NCBI GenBank assembly: GCA_001725505.1
Contig: MEGM01000093.1
Span: 1 to 33,749, forward strand
Reading direction: 5' to 3'
DNA from: Rubrivivax sp. SCN 70-15
GTDB lineage: Bacteria; Pseudomonadota; Gammaproteobacteria; Burkholderiales; Burkholderiaceae_C
Length of the DNA stretch: 33,749 nt
Shown here: positions 1 to 9,018 of the stretch, in pieces
Layout: every line of letters starts with the position of its first letter
Numbering within the stretch: position 1 is the first letter of the stretch
The notes under the pieces: model-generated
Told to the model about the DNA's origin: nothing
Databases searched by the model: none
Seen by the model: only the letters and a program-made list of their open reading frames with translations
Made by a program: the position numbers and the translations under genes

Positions 1-381
1 CTCGGCCCCGACTGGGCCGCCCTGCGCCTGGCCACCGGCGCGGACCGGCGCATCGAGCTGCGTCTGCGCGCGCTGCGCGACCACCTGGCCGACTGCCTCG
101 TGACGCTGCCGGCGCTGTGCGAGCGCGGCGCGCCGGCCGCGATCCACTTCTGGTTCGCCAACCTCGAGGGCTTGCGGCTCGAGATGTTCCCGCGCCTGCA
201 GGCCGGCTACGCGGCCTGGCGCGCGGGCGACGGCGGGCGTGCGCTCGACGCCGCGGTCCGGGCCGGGCAGGAGCACTGGTCCGCGCTCGGTGCGCAGGCC
301 GTCGCGCTCTACCGGCGCGACGGCGAGCAGGCGCGCGAGCCGCTCGCCGCGCTGCTGACGGCGGCCACCGCGAACTGCTGA
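1..381 (+). CDS. C-terminal fragment of a GntR-family (FCD-like) transcriptional regulator, truncated by window start
   Basis: Frame 1 is open from base 1 to TGA at 381 (LGPDWAALRLATGADRRIELRLRALRDHLADC...); helical composition resembles FCD ligand-binding domains; no N-terminus available. Confidence 0.5.
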   Translation, partial: LGPDWAALRLATGADRRIELRLRALRDHLADCLVTLPALCERGAPAAIHFWFANLEGLRLEMFPRLQAGYAAWRAGDGGRALDAAVRAGQEHWSALGAQAVALYRRDGEQAREPLAALLTAATANC

Positions 382-384
382 TCC

Positions 385-1029
385 TCAGCTGCCCAGCGGG
401 TGCGGCATCAGGCTGATCTTGGTGCAGAACGCGAGCTGGTCGAACAGGCCGTAGACCGGCGTCGGGCCGCTGTAGGCGCTGGAGAAGATCACCTTGACGA
501 TGTCGGCCGACGCCGATGAATGGATCAGCGTCTGCCACGAGCCGTAGCCCGGGTCGCCGTAGGCGAGCGGGTAGTAGACGCGACCGAGCACCTTGCCGTC
601 GGCGTTGTAGGCCTCGAGGAAGGGGCGCGCGGTCGGCGTCGACATGAACTCGGGCGGTAGCACGATCTTGGCGTCGACCGAGACCCAGCGTTGCGGCCGG
701 GTGAAGCTGGCCTCGACGCCGCCCTGGCGGGCGTCGAAGAAGCCGAGCGCCGGCGGCGCGACGACCGAGACGCAGTTCGGTGCGCTCTCGACGCCCCAGA
801 CCGCGCGCGCGTAGGAACTCCAGCGCCGCGGCGGGTTGTTCGTCACCGACGCGAACGTCACGCCCTTGGACGCGTAATGGGTGTCGACGATGGCGCCGTC
901 GGCGACGTCGTCGAAGTCGATGACGGTGGCCTCGCCGAAATCGATCGGCGGGCGCAGGCCGGGCGGGCGCAGCCCGGGAGGACGCGGCTTGACGAGGCCG
1001 GTGTTGAGCAAGTCGACCACTCTGGTCAT
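385..1029 (-). CDS. Hypothetical protein, probable secreted/surface-type beta-sandwich (IDFDD..DGAIVDTHYASKGVTFASV)
   Basis: 214 aa ORF with GGGAG Shine-Dalgarno upstream; motif resembles beta-sandwich domains of PEP-CTERM-type proteins; N-terminal PPGLRPPGLRPP repeat; no obvious signal peptide. Confidence 0.6.
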   Translation of the reverse strand: MTRVVDLLNTGLVKPRPPGLRPPGLRPPIDFGEATVIDFDDVADGAIVDTHYASKGVTFASVTNNPPRRWSSYARAVWGVESAPNCVSVVAPPALGFFDARQGGVEASFTRPQRWVSVDAKIVLPPEFMSTPTARPFLEAYNADGKVLGRVYYPLAYGDPGYGSWQTLIHSSASADIVKVIFSSAYSGPTPVYGLFDQLAFCTKISLMPHPLGS

Positions 1030-1149
1030 GTCGGACTCCCATGAACTCGAACGAGTTCGATGGTGCCGGGCGCAGGATCCGGCGCGTTGCGCAGAATCAA
1101 GGCCGCTCTCGCACCGGCTTCCGGCCGTGCCGGGGCCGGCCCGCGTGGA

Positions 1150-2271
1150 TCAGGCGGCGCGTTCCTCGCGCCAGCTGATGTACTTCATCGTCGCGACCGC
1201 GCCGCCGATGATGCTCGCGAGCGCGAGGAACGATCCGACCGCCAGCGTCGAGACCCCGCTCAGGCCCTGGCCGATGGTGCAGCCCAGCGCAGTGACGCCG
1301 CCGAAGCCCATCAGCACCGCCCCGAAGAGCTGGCTGCGCAGGTCGGCGAACGACGCGAAGCCTTCCCAGCGGAACTTGTGCGTGTACAGCGCGTAGGCCG
1401 CCGAGCCGAGCACGACGCCGATCACGGTGGCGATGCCGAAGCTCGGATGCATGGACTGGTCGGTCCACAGCAGCAGCATCTCGAGCGAGTAGGCGGTCGG
1501 ACCGACGAAGCTCAGCGATTCGATCGTGTGCGAGTTGGTCGCGAAGTACCCGGTCTCGAGCGTGTCCGGGTTCTCGCCGTAGCCCAGGTGGCCCGACAGG
1601 TACCAGCCGAGCACGACGATCAGGCCGAGCGCGATCGCGCCGCCGATCTGCCAGCCGTTGCTGCGGAAGCGCTTGTCCTTGAAGACGAAGACCAGCAGCG
1701 CGACGGCGATCACGCCCGCCGTCGCGGCGAGCGCGGTGCCCGCGGGCAGCCCGGTCGCATGCGACACCAGCGAGGCCAGGCTTTCGTCCTTCAGCCCGAG
1801 CGAACCGAGGTTCAGCGCCACCGGGTCGAGGTAGCTCGCACGCCACTGGCCGAACAGGCCCTTCAGCGTCATGTAGGCCGAGATCGCGAGGAAGGTCAGC
1901 ACGACCAGCGAGCGCAGGCTGCCGCCGCCGAAGCGGACCAGGTTCTTGTTCGCGCAGCCGCCGGCCAGGCTCATGCCGACGCCGAACAGCAGCCCGCCGA
2001 CGAGCAGCGAGAGCCAGCGCACCGTGGGCTGCTGGTAGACCGACTTCATCAGGTCGACCTGGCCGGTGGCCTGCAGCGCGCTGGCGCCGATCAGCGCCAC
2101 CGCGATCGCCAGCAGCCACATCCGCATCCGGTTCCAGTGGCCGATGTTGACGATGTCGGAGACCGCTCCCATCGTGCAGAAGTTGGTCTTGTTGGCGACC
2201 GCGCCGAACACGAAGGCGAGCACGAATCCCCCCCAGACGACCAGGGCAGCGGGGTTGGCGGCAGAAGGCAT
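1150..2271 (-). CDS. YeeE/YedE-family sulfur (thiosulfate-type) transporter
   Basis: Multi-TM protein with NKTNFCTMGAVSD, GGCANKNLVRFGGGS and GCTIGQGLSG cysteine motifs typical of YeeE/YedE; start taken at MPSAANPAAL. Confidence 0.88.
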   Translation of the reverse strand: MPSAANPAALVVWGGFVLAFVFGAVANKTNFCTMGAVSDIVNIGHWNRMRMWLLAIAVALIGASALQATGQVDLMKSVYQQPTVRWLSLLVGGLLFGVGMSLAGGCANKNLVRFGGGSLRSLVVLTFLAISAYMTLKGLFGQWRASYLDPVALNLGSLGLKDESLASLVSHATGLPAGTALAATAGVIAVALLVFVFKDKRFRSNGWQIGGAIALGLIVVLGWYLSGHLGYGENPDTLETGYFATNSHTIESLSFVGPTAYSLEMLLLWTDQSMHPSFGIATVIGVVLGSAAYALYTHKFRWEGFASFADLRSQLFGAVLMGFGGVTALGCTIGQGLSGVSTLAVGSFLALASIIGGAVATMKYISWREERAA

Positions 2272-2317
2272 CGTCAGGTTCCTCGGGCTGTGCGGGCCGG
2301 CCAGGCCCGCCACGGAT

Positions 2318-3187
2318 TCAAGGGTTGCCGGCGACCCGGCCGAGCATCTGCTGGATCAGGTCGGGCGCGCGTGCGATGCGCATGAACTGGCCCAGGCCCA
2401 GCGCCGGCCAGGACAGCGCGATGCGGTAGCGAGCATACAAGGCATAGGCCTTGTTGCCGACGATGTAGATCTCGTACGGCAGCGCGGCCACGTTGTCGGG
2501 GCCGATCGTGCCCACCCACCAGGCCTCGCCATGCTCGGGGTCGTTCATCGCGACGCCGAAGAGCGCGAGCTTCGCGCCCGGCATCGTGACCTCGTAGACT
2601 GGCGCCGTCCTCGCGACGCCCTTGGCGAGGTTGTCGTGCACGGTGCGCACGGCGTCGTCGAAGCTCGCGAAGCTGGCCAGCTCGTTGCGCGACGACTCGA
2701 TGCGCTCCATGCCGAACATGTAGTGGTAGCTCGGCAGGTCGGCCGCCGGCACGTCGCCGCCGAACGGCGTGCCCGCGCCCAGCGCGTGCGCCAGCCGTGC
2801 CTGCACCGAGCGGATCGCCGGCTGCGCGGCGTCGAACGCGCTGCGCAGCGTCGCGCGGTACCAGTAGTCCGGGTTCATGTACGAGACCGTGCCGTCGCTC
2901 TTGATGCCCACGCGCAGCACGGCGGCGACGATCGCGACGCCGCCGGCGGCGCGCACGGCGTCGAGCATCGCCGGGTCGGTGACGACGACGCTGGCGTAGG
3001 CGTCGAGGCCGCGCGGACGGTGGCTGCCGACGACGGTGAAGCCGTCGGCGCGCAGCGCCTGCTCGACCCGGCTCACCAGCGCCGGCAGGTCGGCCGCGGG
3101 CAGCGGCGTGCCGGTGACGTAGGGCTGGACCGCGAAGGCAGCGGGCGCGAAGAGCAGAACGAACAGCGCCAGGAAGACCTGTCTCAT
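2318..3187 (-). CDS. DUF302-domain protein with signal peptide
   Basis: MRQVFLALFVLLFAPAAFA signal peptide; DUF302-like body; lies in the sulfur operon. Confidence 0.75.
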   Translation of the reverse strand: MRQVFLALFVLLFAPAAFAVQPYVTGTPLPAADLPALVSRVEQALRADGFTVVGSHRPRGLDAYASVVVTDPAMLDAVRAAGGVAIVAAVLRVGIKSDGTVSYMNPDYWYRATLRSAFDAAQPAIRSVQARLAHALGAGTPFGGDVPAADLPSYHYMFGMERIESSRNELASFASFDDAVRTVHDNLAKGVARTAPVYEVTMPGAKLALFGVAMNDPEHGEAWWVGTIGPDNVAALPYEIYIVGNKAYALYARYRIALSWPALGLGQFMRIARAPDLIQQMLGRVAGNP

Positions 3188-3289
3188 GCGGTCACCTCGT
3201 CGAAGGCAGTCTGTGGGAGGCGCTGCCCGGCCCCGCGACCTGGCGGCAGACGGTCCGGGCCCTGGTCACGGCAGCGCCGGACGCGGCGC

Positions 3290-3760
3290 TCAGATGAACA
3301 GGCAGACGTCGGTCTCGCCGGCGAACTTCATGAAGGTCGCTGCGCCGCCGTACTCGATGCCGTCGATGAAGTCGGACTTGTCGAACTCGAACAGGTCCAC
3401 CGTCATCTGGCAGGCGATGAACTTGACGTCGGCCTCCTGGCAGAGGTCGCGCAGCTCGGTCAGCGATGCGACGCCCTTCTTCTTCATCTTGGCCTTCATC
3501 ATCGACGTCGCCATCGCCTCCATGCCGGGCAGCATCGAGACCACCACCGGCATCGGCACCGGCATCGGCATCGCCGGGTTGCCGATCGGGCTGATCGCGA
3601 TCCCGCTCAGGTCCTTGCGCAGCAGCTGCAGGCCGTAGAAGGTGAAGAAGATCTGCACTTCCCAGCCCAGGGCGGCCGCGGTCGAAGCCAGGATGAGGGG
3701 AGGGTACGCCATGTCCAGCGCACCCTTGGTGGCGATGATCGCCATCTTCTTCGCAGCCAT
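3290..3760 (-). CDS. DsrE2-like (DsrE/F/H family) sulfur carrier protein
   Basis: MAAKKMAIIATKGALDMAYPPLILASTAAALGWEVQIFFTFYGL and C-terminal FIACQMTVDLF, characteristic of DsrE2. Confidence 0.88.
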   Translation of the reverse strand: MAAKKMAIIATKGALDMAYPPLILASTAAALGWEVQIFFTFYGLQLLRKDLSGIAISPIGNPAMPMPVPMPVVVSMLPGMEAMATSMMKAKMKKKGVASLTELRDLCQEADVKFIACQMTVDLFEFDKSDFIDGIEYGGAATFMKFAGETDVCLFI

Positions 3761-3796
3761 GAAGACTCCGTGCTCGTGTCGAGGCGCGCGGCGCCG

Positions 3797-4024
3797 TCAG
3801 GCCTTCTTGAGGAAGAAGACGTACTTGCTGTTCTCGGTGCTCTGCTCGAGCAGCGTGTTGCCGGTCTGCTCGGCAAAGGCCTGCATGTCGCAAACCGAGC
3901 CGGGATCGGTGGCGACGACGCGCAGGACCTGGCCCGAGGCCATGTCGGCGAGCGACTTCTTCGTCTTCACGATCGGCAGCGGGCAGGACAGGCCCGAGGC
4001 GTCGAATTCCTTGTCGAACTTCAT
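3797..4024 (-). CDS. tusA: TusA-family sulfurtransferase
   Basis: 75 aa; DASGLSCPLPIVKTKKSLADMASGQVLRVVATDPGS, with the CPxP motif of TusA. Confidence 0.93.
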   Translation of the reverse strand: MKFDKEFDASGLSCPLPIVKTKKSLADMASGQVLRVVATDPGSVCDMQAFAEQTGNTLLEQSTENSKYVFFLKKA

Positions 4025-4120
4025 TGCGTGTCTCCAGGTTGCCGTAGAACCGCGCTGGGCGGCAGGGCCATTATTGTTCGTCGGCGGCCGTTGCGCCGGG
4101 CACGGCGCGGACGCGGCTCC

Positions 4121-4181
4121 GGGCCGCCCATGGCATCTATTAGCGCGGTTGGGCCACCTTGGCGTCTATTACCGCGATGGG
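4121..4181 (-). promoter_or_regulatory. Pair of ~30-bp direct repeats upstream of the tusA-dsrE2-DUF302-yeeE operon
   Basis: GGGCCGCCCATGGCATCTATTAGCGCGGTT (4121-4150) and GGGCCACCTTGGCGTCTATTACCGCGATGG (4151-4180) are adjacent imperfect copies. Confidence 0.5.
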
Positions 4182-4350
4182 TGATGTTGCGTAGCCCATG
4201 TGGGTAGTGTGGTCTGGCACGGCCCGTGGGCGTGCAGCGAAGGGGCGAGGCCGTCGGCGCGGCAGCCCCTGCTTCGTCCGCGTCGGTGAGGCGGCAGTTC
4301 GGGCCGCAGGCCTGCACGGACCGTCCTCGGGCCGACGTTATAGTCGCGGC

Positions 4351-4405
4351 CCTGGAGATGGCATGCCTCCATGAACCGCCGCGTCAGCGGCTGATGATGC
4401 CTGCG
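4351..4405 (+). ncRNA. Fluoride riboswitch (crcB motif)
   Basis: GGAGATGGCATGCCTCCATGAACCGCCGCGTCAGCGGCTGATGATGCCTGC has P1 GGAG/CTCC, hairpin CCGC..GCGG, CTGATG and the GGCAT/ATGCC pairing of the crcB motif; ~70 nt upstream of crcB. Confidence 0.92.
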
Positions 4406-4475
4406 CTGGGCCGGACCGGTGCGCGGGTGGTGCGTCCGGGTCGGGTGTGTCGATCGCAAAGCAACGGACGCCTTC

Positions 4476-4859
4476 ATGTTCACCTCCATCCTTGCCATCG
4501 GCCTGGGCGCCGCGATCGGCGCCGTGCTGCGCTGGCAGCTCAGCGTCTGGCTCAATGCGCTGTTTCCAGCCATCCCGCCCGGCACGCTGGCGGCCAACCT
4601 GCTCGGCGCCTACATCATCGGCGTGGCGATCGCCCTGTTCGCGCGCCACCCGGCCTGGGCGCCCGAATGGCGGCTGTTCATCATCACCGGGATGATGGGC
4701 GGCCTGACGACGTTCTCGACCTTCTCGGCCGAGGTCTCGACGTTGTTGCAGCAGGGCCGCATCGCCTGGGCCGGCGCCGAGATCGCGGTCCACGTCGTGG
4801 GTTCGGTCATGCTGACCCTGCTCGGCATGGCCAGCGTCGTCGCCGTCCAGCGCCTGTGA
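4476..4859 (+). CDS. crcB: Fluoride channel CrcB/FluC
   Basis: 127 aa; [42 protein letters not shown] motifs. Confidence 0.95.
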   Translation: MFTSILAIGLGAAIGAVLRWQLSVWLNALFPAIPPGTLAANLLGAYIIGVAIALFARHPAWAPEWRLFIITGMMGGLTTFSTFSAEVSTLLQQGRIAWAGAEIAVHVVGSVMLTLLGMASVVAVQRL

Positions 4860-4878
4860 TTCCCGCGGAGATTCGCCC

Positions 4879-5196
4879 ATGCAAGGCTTCCAGCTCACCT
4901 TCTACACGCAACAGGACCGCCGCCATGGCCACCAGCCGCTCGGCGAATGGCTGCTCGAGGAGGCCCGGCGCCTGGGCATCTCCGGCGCGACGCTGTCGAA
5001 CGCGGCCGAGGGCTATGGCCATGGCGGCAAGCTGCACTCGGCGCATTTCTTCGAGCTCGCCGAACAGCCGGTGCAGGTGATGATGGCGGTCGAATCGGCC
5101 GACGCCGACCGCTTCTTCGCGCGCCTGAAGGACGAAGGCGTCGACGTCTTCTACGTCAAGACACCGATCGAATTCGGCATGACCGGCGGCGCCTGA
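4879..5196 (+). CDS. DUF190 family protein
   Basis: MQGFQLTFYTQQDRRHGHQPLGEWLLEEARRLGISGATL; DUF190 is commonly linked to crcB. Confidence 0.88.
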   Translation: MQGFQLTFYTQQDRRHGHQPLGEWLLEEARRLGISGATLSNAAEGYGHGGKLHSAHFFELAEQPVQVMMAVESADADRFFARLKDEGVDVFYVKTPIEFGMTGGA

Positions 5197-6371
5197 TGTG
5201 GCAGGCGCTGCGCGCTCTGCCGCGCACGGTCTGGCTGATCGGACTGATCAGCCTGGTCAACGATTCGGCGTCGGAGATGCTGTACCCGCTGATCCCGCTG
5301 TACCTCGCGTCGGTGCTGATGTCCGGCCCGCGCGTGCTCGGCTTCATCGAGGGCGTCGCCGAGGCCACGGCCAGCCTGCTCAAGCTGTTCTCCGGCGTCG
5401 TCGTCGACCGCACCCGGCGCGGCAAGCCCTGGATCGTGGTCGGCTACGCGCTGGCCGGGCTCGGGCGCCCGCTGATCGCCTTCGTCGGCAGCTGGCCCTG
5501 GCTGTTCGTGATCCGCTTCTCCGACCGCGTCGGCAAGGGCCTGCGCACCTCGCCGCGCGACGCCTTGCTCGCCGCGAGCGCCGGGCCCGAGCGGCGCGGG
5601 CTGGCCTTCGGCGTCCATCGCGCGATGGACAACGCCGGCGCGGTGGTCGGGCCGGTGCTGGCGGCCACGCTCCTGGGCACCGGGATGGCGCTGCGCGACG
5701 TGTTCCTGTGGTCCTTCGTGCCGGGCGTGATCTGCTTGGCGCTCTCGCTCGCGATCCGCGAGCCGGCGCAGCCGCTGCCGCGCCAGGCGCGCCGCACGCG
5801 CTGGAAGTTCGGTGAGCTGCCCCCGGTGCTGCGCCGCTACCTGACGGTGGTCGCGTTGTTCACGCTCGGCAACTCGTCGAACATGTTCCTGCTGCTGCGC
5901 GCGCGCGAACTCGGGCTGACCGAGGCGCAGGTGCCGCTGCTGTGGGCCGGAGTCTCCGCGGTGGCGATGCTGCTGTCGACGCCGCTGTCCGGGCTGTCCG
6001 ACCGCTTCGGGCGCAAGCGCTTCCTGGTCGGCGGCTACCTCGCCTACGCCGCCGTCTATCTCGCGCTGGCACGGCTGCGCACCGACGGCGCGGAGATGCT
6101 CGCGCTGTACGCGCTCTACGGCGTGTTCCTCGGCGCCACCGAGGGCGTCGAGAAGGCGATGGTCGCCGACCTCGCGCCGGCCGACGGCACCGGTGCAGCC
6201 TTCGGCTGGTTCAACCTCGTCGCCGGCATCATGCTGCTGCCGGCTTCCATCCTGTTCGGCTGGCTGTACCAGACGTTCTCGGCCATGCTCGCCTTCAGCG
6301 TGTCGGGATGCCTGGCGCTCGCGGCGGCCGCACTGCTGCTGGCGTGGGTGCACCCGCCGGCGCGCGCCTGA
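5196..6371 (+). CDS. MFS transporter, translationally coupled to DUF190 (TGATG overlap)
   Basis: ATG at 5196 overlaps the upstream stop; multi-TM MFS with DRVGKGLRTSPRDALL and SDRFGRKRFLVGGY. Confidence 0.9.
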   Translation: MWQALRALPRTVWLIGLISLVNDSASEMLYPLIPLYLASVLMSGPRVLGFIEGVAEATASLLKLFSGVVVDRTRRGKPWIVVGYALAGLGRPLIAFVGSWPWLFVIRFSDRVGKGLRTSPRDALLAASAGPERRGLAFGVHRAMDNAGAVVGPVLAATLLGTGMALRDVFLWSFVPGVICLALSLAIREPAQPLPRQARRTRWKFGELPPVLRRYLTVVALFTLGNSSNMFLLLRARELGLTEAQVPLLWAGVSAVAMLLSTPLSGLSDRFGRKRFLVGGYLAYAAVYLALARLRTDGAEMLALYALYGVFLGATEGVEKAMVADLAPADGTGAAFGWFNLVAGIMLLPASILFGWLYQTFSAMLAFSVSGCLALAAAALLLAWVHPPARA

Positions 6372-6398
6372 CCGGCCGCGTGCCCGCGGGGCGGGCGT

Positions 6399-6887
6399 TC
6401 AGGACTTCGGTGCCGCCGGCCCGGCCGGCATCACCACCGGGGCCTTCGTGACGCGCACCTTGCCGCCGGTGGTGACGAGGATCACCGCGTCGCCCGGGTT
6501 GAAGGTCTCGCTGCCCTTGGCCTGGACGATCGCGCGCCGCTCGCCATTGCGCAGCTGAACCAGGATCTCCTCGGCCTGCTCGCGCGTGCCCATGCGCTCG
6601 GCCGCGTTGCCGATCACGCCGCCGACGACCGCGCCGATGACGCCGACCGCGAGCGACTCGCGGCTGCCGCCGACGCTGCTGCCGGCGACGCCGCCGACGA
6701 CGCCGCCGGCGGCGGCACCGATGCCGCTCTGCGAGCCCTCGACGACCACCGGCCGCACCGACAGCACGGTCGCGTCGAGCACCGTGCTCATGCGCTGCGC
6801 ATCGCGCGGGCTGATGACGTCCGGGCTCGTGGTGCTGCAGCCGCCGAACACGGCGAGCAGGGCAGCGACGGCGATCACGCGCTTCAT
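6399..6887 (-). CDS. Glycine-zipper outer-membrane lipoprotein (SlyB/PcpY-like)
   Basis: Lipobox LAVFGGC; glycine-zipper GIGAAAGGVVGGVAGSSVGG and GVIGAVVGGVIGNAAE. Confidence 0.87.
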   Translation of the reverse strand: MKRVIAVAALLAVFGGCSTTSPDVISPRDAQRMSTVLDATVLSVRPVVVEGSQSGIGAAAGGVVGGVAGSSVGGSRESLAVGVIGAVVGGVIGNAAERMGTREQAEEILVQLRNGERRAIVQAKGSETFNPGDAVILVTTGGKVRVTKAPVVMPAGPAAPKS

Positions 6888-7023
6888 CGAAAGATCTCCT
6901 TGACGGTCCATGGGGGCGATCGGGGCGCGCCCGATCCTGATGCGCAGGATGTTCGCAGATCGGCGCCGGCGTCGTCGCGTGCCGCGCGCCCCGGCCCGTA
7001 AAGTTGTGTTGCCTTTCGGCGCT

Positions 7024-7581
7024 TCAGCCGTGCAGCCGGCTGCTGCGCGGCACCGACGCGAGCAGGAAGTCCATCTGGTCGGCCAGGATGCGCCGGCCGC
7101 GCAGGATCATGTCCTCGTGCAGGCTGGGCACGTACGGCAGGTAGAGCAGGCTCATGCGTGCCTCCTCGGGCATCCGGCTGCCCTTGCGCCCGTTGCAGCC
7201 GCGGCAGGCGGTGATGCAGTTCATCCAGCTGTCGGCGCCACCGCGCGAGACCGGTCGGATGTGCTCGCGCGTCAGCTCGTCGAAATGGAAATGCCCGCCG
7301 CAATAGGCGCAGACATGGCGGTCGCGCACGAACAGCTTGGGGTTGCTCAGCGCCGGCGTCTGGCGCCAGGCGCGCGTGGGCACCGCGCCGCGCACCGCGA
7401 CGATCGGGTGCACCTCGATGCGCGACTGCAGCCCGGTCGTGCGCTGGATGCCGCCGCGCAGCACCTGGAACGCATGGCCCAGCGTCCACGCGACGCTGTC
7501 GCTGGCATACAGCAGCGCAGCCTCCTTGGCCGTGATCCAGGCCTGCGGGCGCCCGGAAACATCGAGTTGCAGCACGTCCAT
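7024..7581 (-). CDS. HNH endonuclease
   Basis: CAYCGGHFHFDELTREHIRPVSRGGADSWMNCITACRGCNGRKGSR is a classic HNH with CxxC pairs. Confidence 0.92.
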   Translation of the reverse strand: MDVLQLDVSGRPQAWITAKEAALLYASDSVAWTLGHAFQVLRGGIQRTTGLQSRIEVHPIVAVRGAVPTRAWRQTPALSNPKLFVRDRHVCAYCGGHFHFDELTREHIRPVSRGGADSWMNCITACRGCNGRKGSRMPEEARMSLLYLPYVPSLHEDMILRGRRILADQMDFLLASVPRSSRLHG

Positions 7582-7662
7582 CGAACGTTCTCCTGCACAA
7601 AGGATACCAAGACGACGATGACCGCTGCCATCGCCGCCCCGGCGCTTCGATGACAATGGCTC

Positions 7663-9018
7663 ATGCTGTCGATCGAGCGCTGTCGGCCGGCCCTGATCGG
7701 GGCCGGTCTCGTTTTCTGGGCCGCTCTCGCGGCCGCAGCGGCGGCCCCCGCGTTGCTGCCGCAGGCGCCCGCCGCCAGCGCGACCGACGGCAGCCAGCGC
7801 GCCTTCGCCGGCGCGCGCGAGAAGCTGCTCCAGGTGCGCACGCTGCTGCGCGGACAGGACAGCCAGGCCTCGGTCGGCTCGGCTTTCCTCGTCAGCGACG
7901 ACGGCCTGCTCGTCACCAACTACCACGTCGTCAGCCAGTACGCGCTGCAGCCGGCGCAGTACCGGCTGGTGTTCGCCACCGCCGACGGCCGCCAGGGCGC
8001 GCTGCAGCTGCTCGACGTCGACGTCGTGCACGACCTCGCGTTGCTCAGGCCGGCCGATCCGGCGCTGCTCGCCGGTCGCGGCAAGCTCGAGTTCCGGCCG
8101 GCCTCGGAGCCGCTGCTTCGCGGCGAGCGGATCCGCTCGCTGGGCAACCCGCTCGACGTCGGCTTCGCCGTCGTCGAGGGCGCCTACAACGGCGTCGTCG
8201 AGCGCAGTTTCCTGCCGACGATCTTCTTCGGTGGTTCGCTCTCGGCGGGCATGAGCGGCGGCCCGGCGCTCGACGACCAGGGCCGCGTGGTCGGCATCAA
8301 CGTCGCGACCCGGCGCGACGGCGAGCAGGTCAGCTTCCTGGTGCCGGCATCGTTCGCGCAGGCGCTGCTGCAGCGCAGCCGCGACGCCAAGCCGGTCACC
8401 GAGCCGATGTACCCGCGCCTGGTCGCGCAGCTCCTCGTGCACCAGGACGCGCTGACGAAGGCCTTCCTCGCCCAGCCCTGGCGGCCGGCGGGCAACGCGC
8501 ATTACCGGATCCCGGTGCCGCAGGAACAGTTCATGCGCTGCTGGGGGCGCAGCACGCCGCCCGAGTCGCGCGGGCTGCAGTTCGAGCGCTCGGACTGCGC
8601 GATGGACAGCCGCATCTACATCAACGGCGCGCTGCTCACCGGTTACCTCGCCGTGCGCCACGAAGCCTACGACGGCCGGCGCATCGGCGAGCTGCGCTTC
8701 CTCGAGCGCTATTCGCAGAGCTTTCGCAACGAGTTCTTCGGCACCGGCAACCGCCAGCAGACGCCGCCGCAATGCGAGGAGCGCACCGTCGCCGGCGACG
8801 GCCTGCCGCTGCGCGCGGTGCTGTGCCTGCGGGCGTACAAGAAGCTCGTCGGCCTGTACGACATGAGCCTGCTCGTCGCGACGCTGGACGGCACCGAGAC
8901 CGGCGCGCAAGGCCGCTTCGACGTCTTCGGCGTCTCGTTCGACAACGCGCAGCGGCTGGCCGCGCATTACCTGGCCGGCTTCGGCGTCGTCGGTGCCGGC
9001 CGCAAGGGGGCGCCATGA
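7663..9018 (+). CDS. Exported trypsin-like serine protease with a C-terminal extension
   Basis: Signal peptide; triad motifs VTNYHVV, VHDLALL, GMSGGPAL; ~200 aa C-terminal region of unknown type. Confidence 0.88.
   Translation: MLSIERCRPALIGAGLVFWAALAAAAAAPALLPQAPAASATDGSQRAFAGAREKLLQVRTLLRGQDSQASVGSAFLVSDDGLLVTNYHVVSQYALQPAQYRLVFATADGRQGALQLLDVDVVHDLALLRPADPALLAGRGKLEFRPASEPLLRGERIRSLGNPLDVGFAVVEGAYNGVVERSFLPTIFFGGSLSAGMSGGPALDDQGRVVGINVATRRDGEQVSFLVPASFAQALLQRSRDAKPVTEPMYPRLVAQLLVHQDALTKAFLAQPWRPAGNAHYRIPVPQEQFMRCWGRSTPPESRGLQFERSDCAMDSRIYINGALLTGYLAVRHEAYDGRRIGELRFLERYSQSFRNEFFGTGNRQQTPPQCEERTVAGDGLPLRAVLCLRAYKKLVGLYDMSLLVATLDGTETGAQGRFDVFGVSFDNAQRLAAHYLAGFGVVGAGRKGAP

Noticed and set aside
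3480-3580. Repetitive GGCATCGGCACCGGCATCGGCATCG in dsrE2
   Set aside because: It encodes the Met/Pro-rich segment PAMPMPVPMP, which I regard as usual for the DsrE2 family, not an independent DNA repeat.
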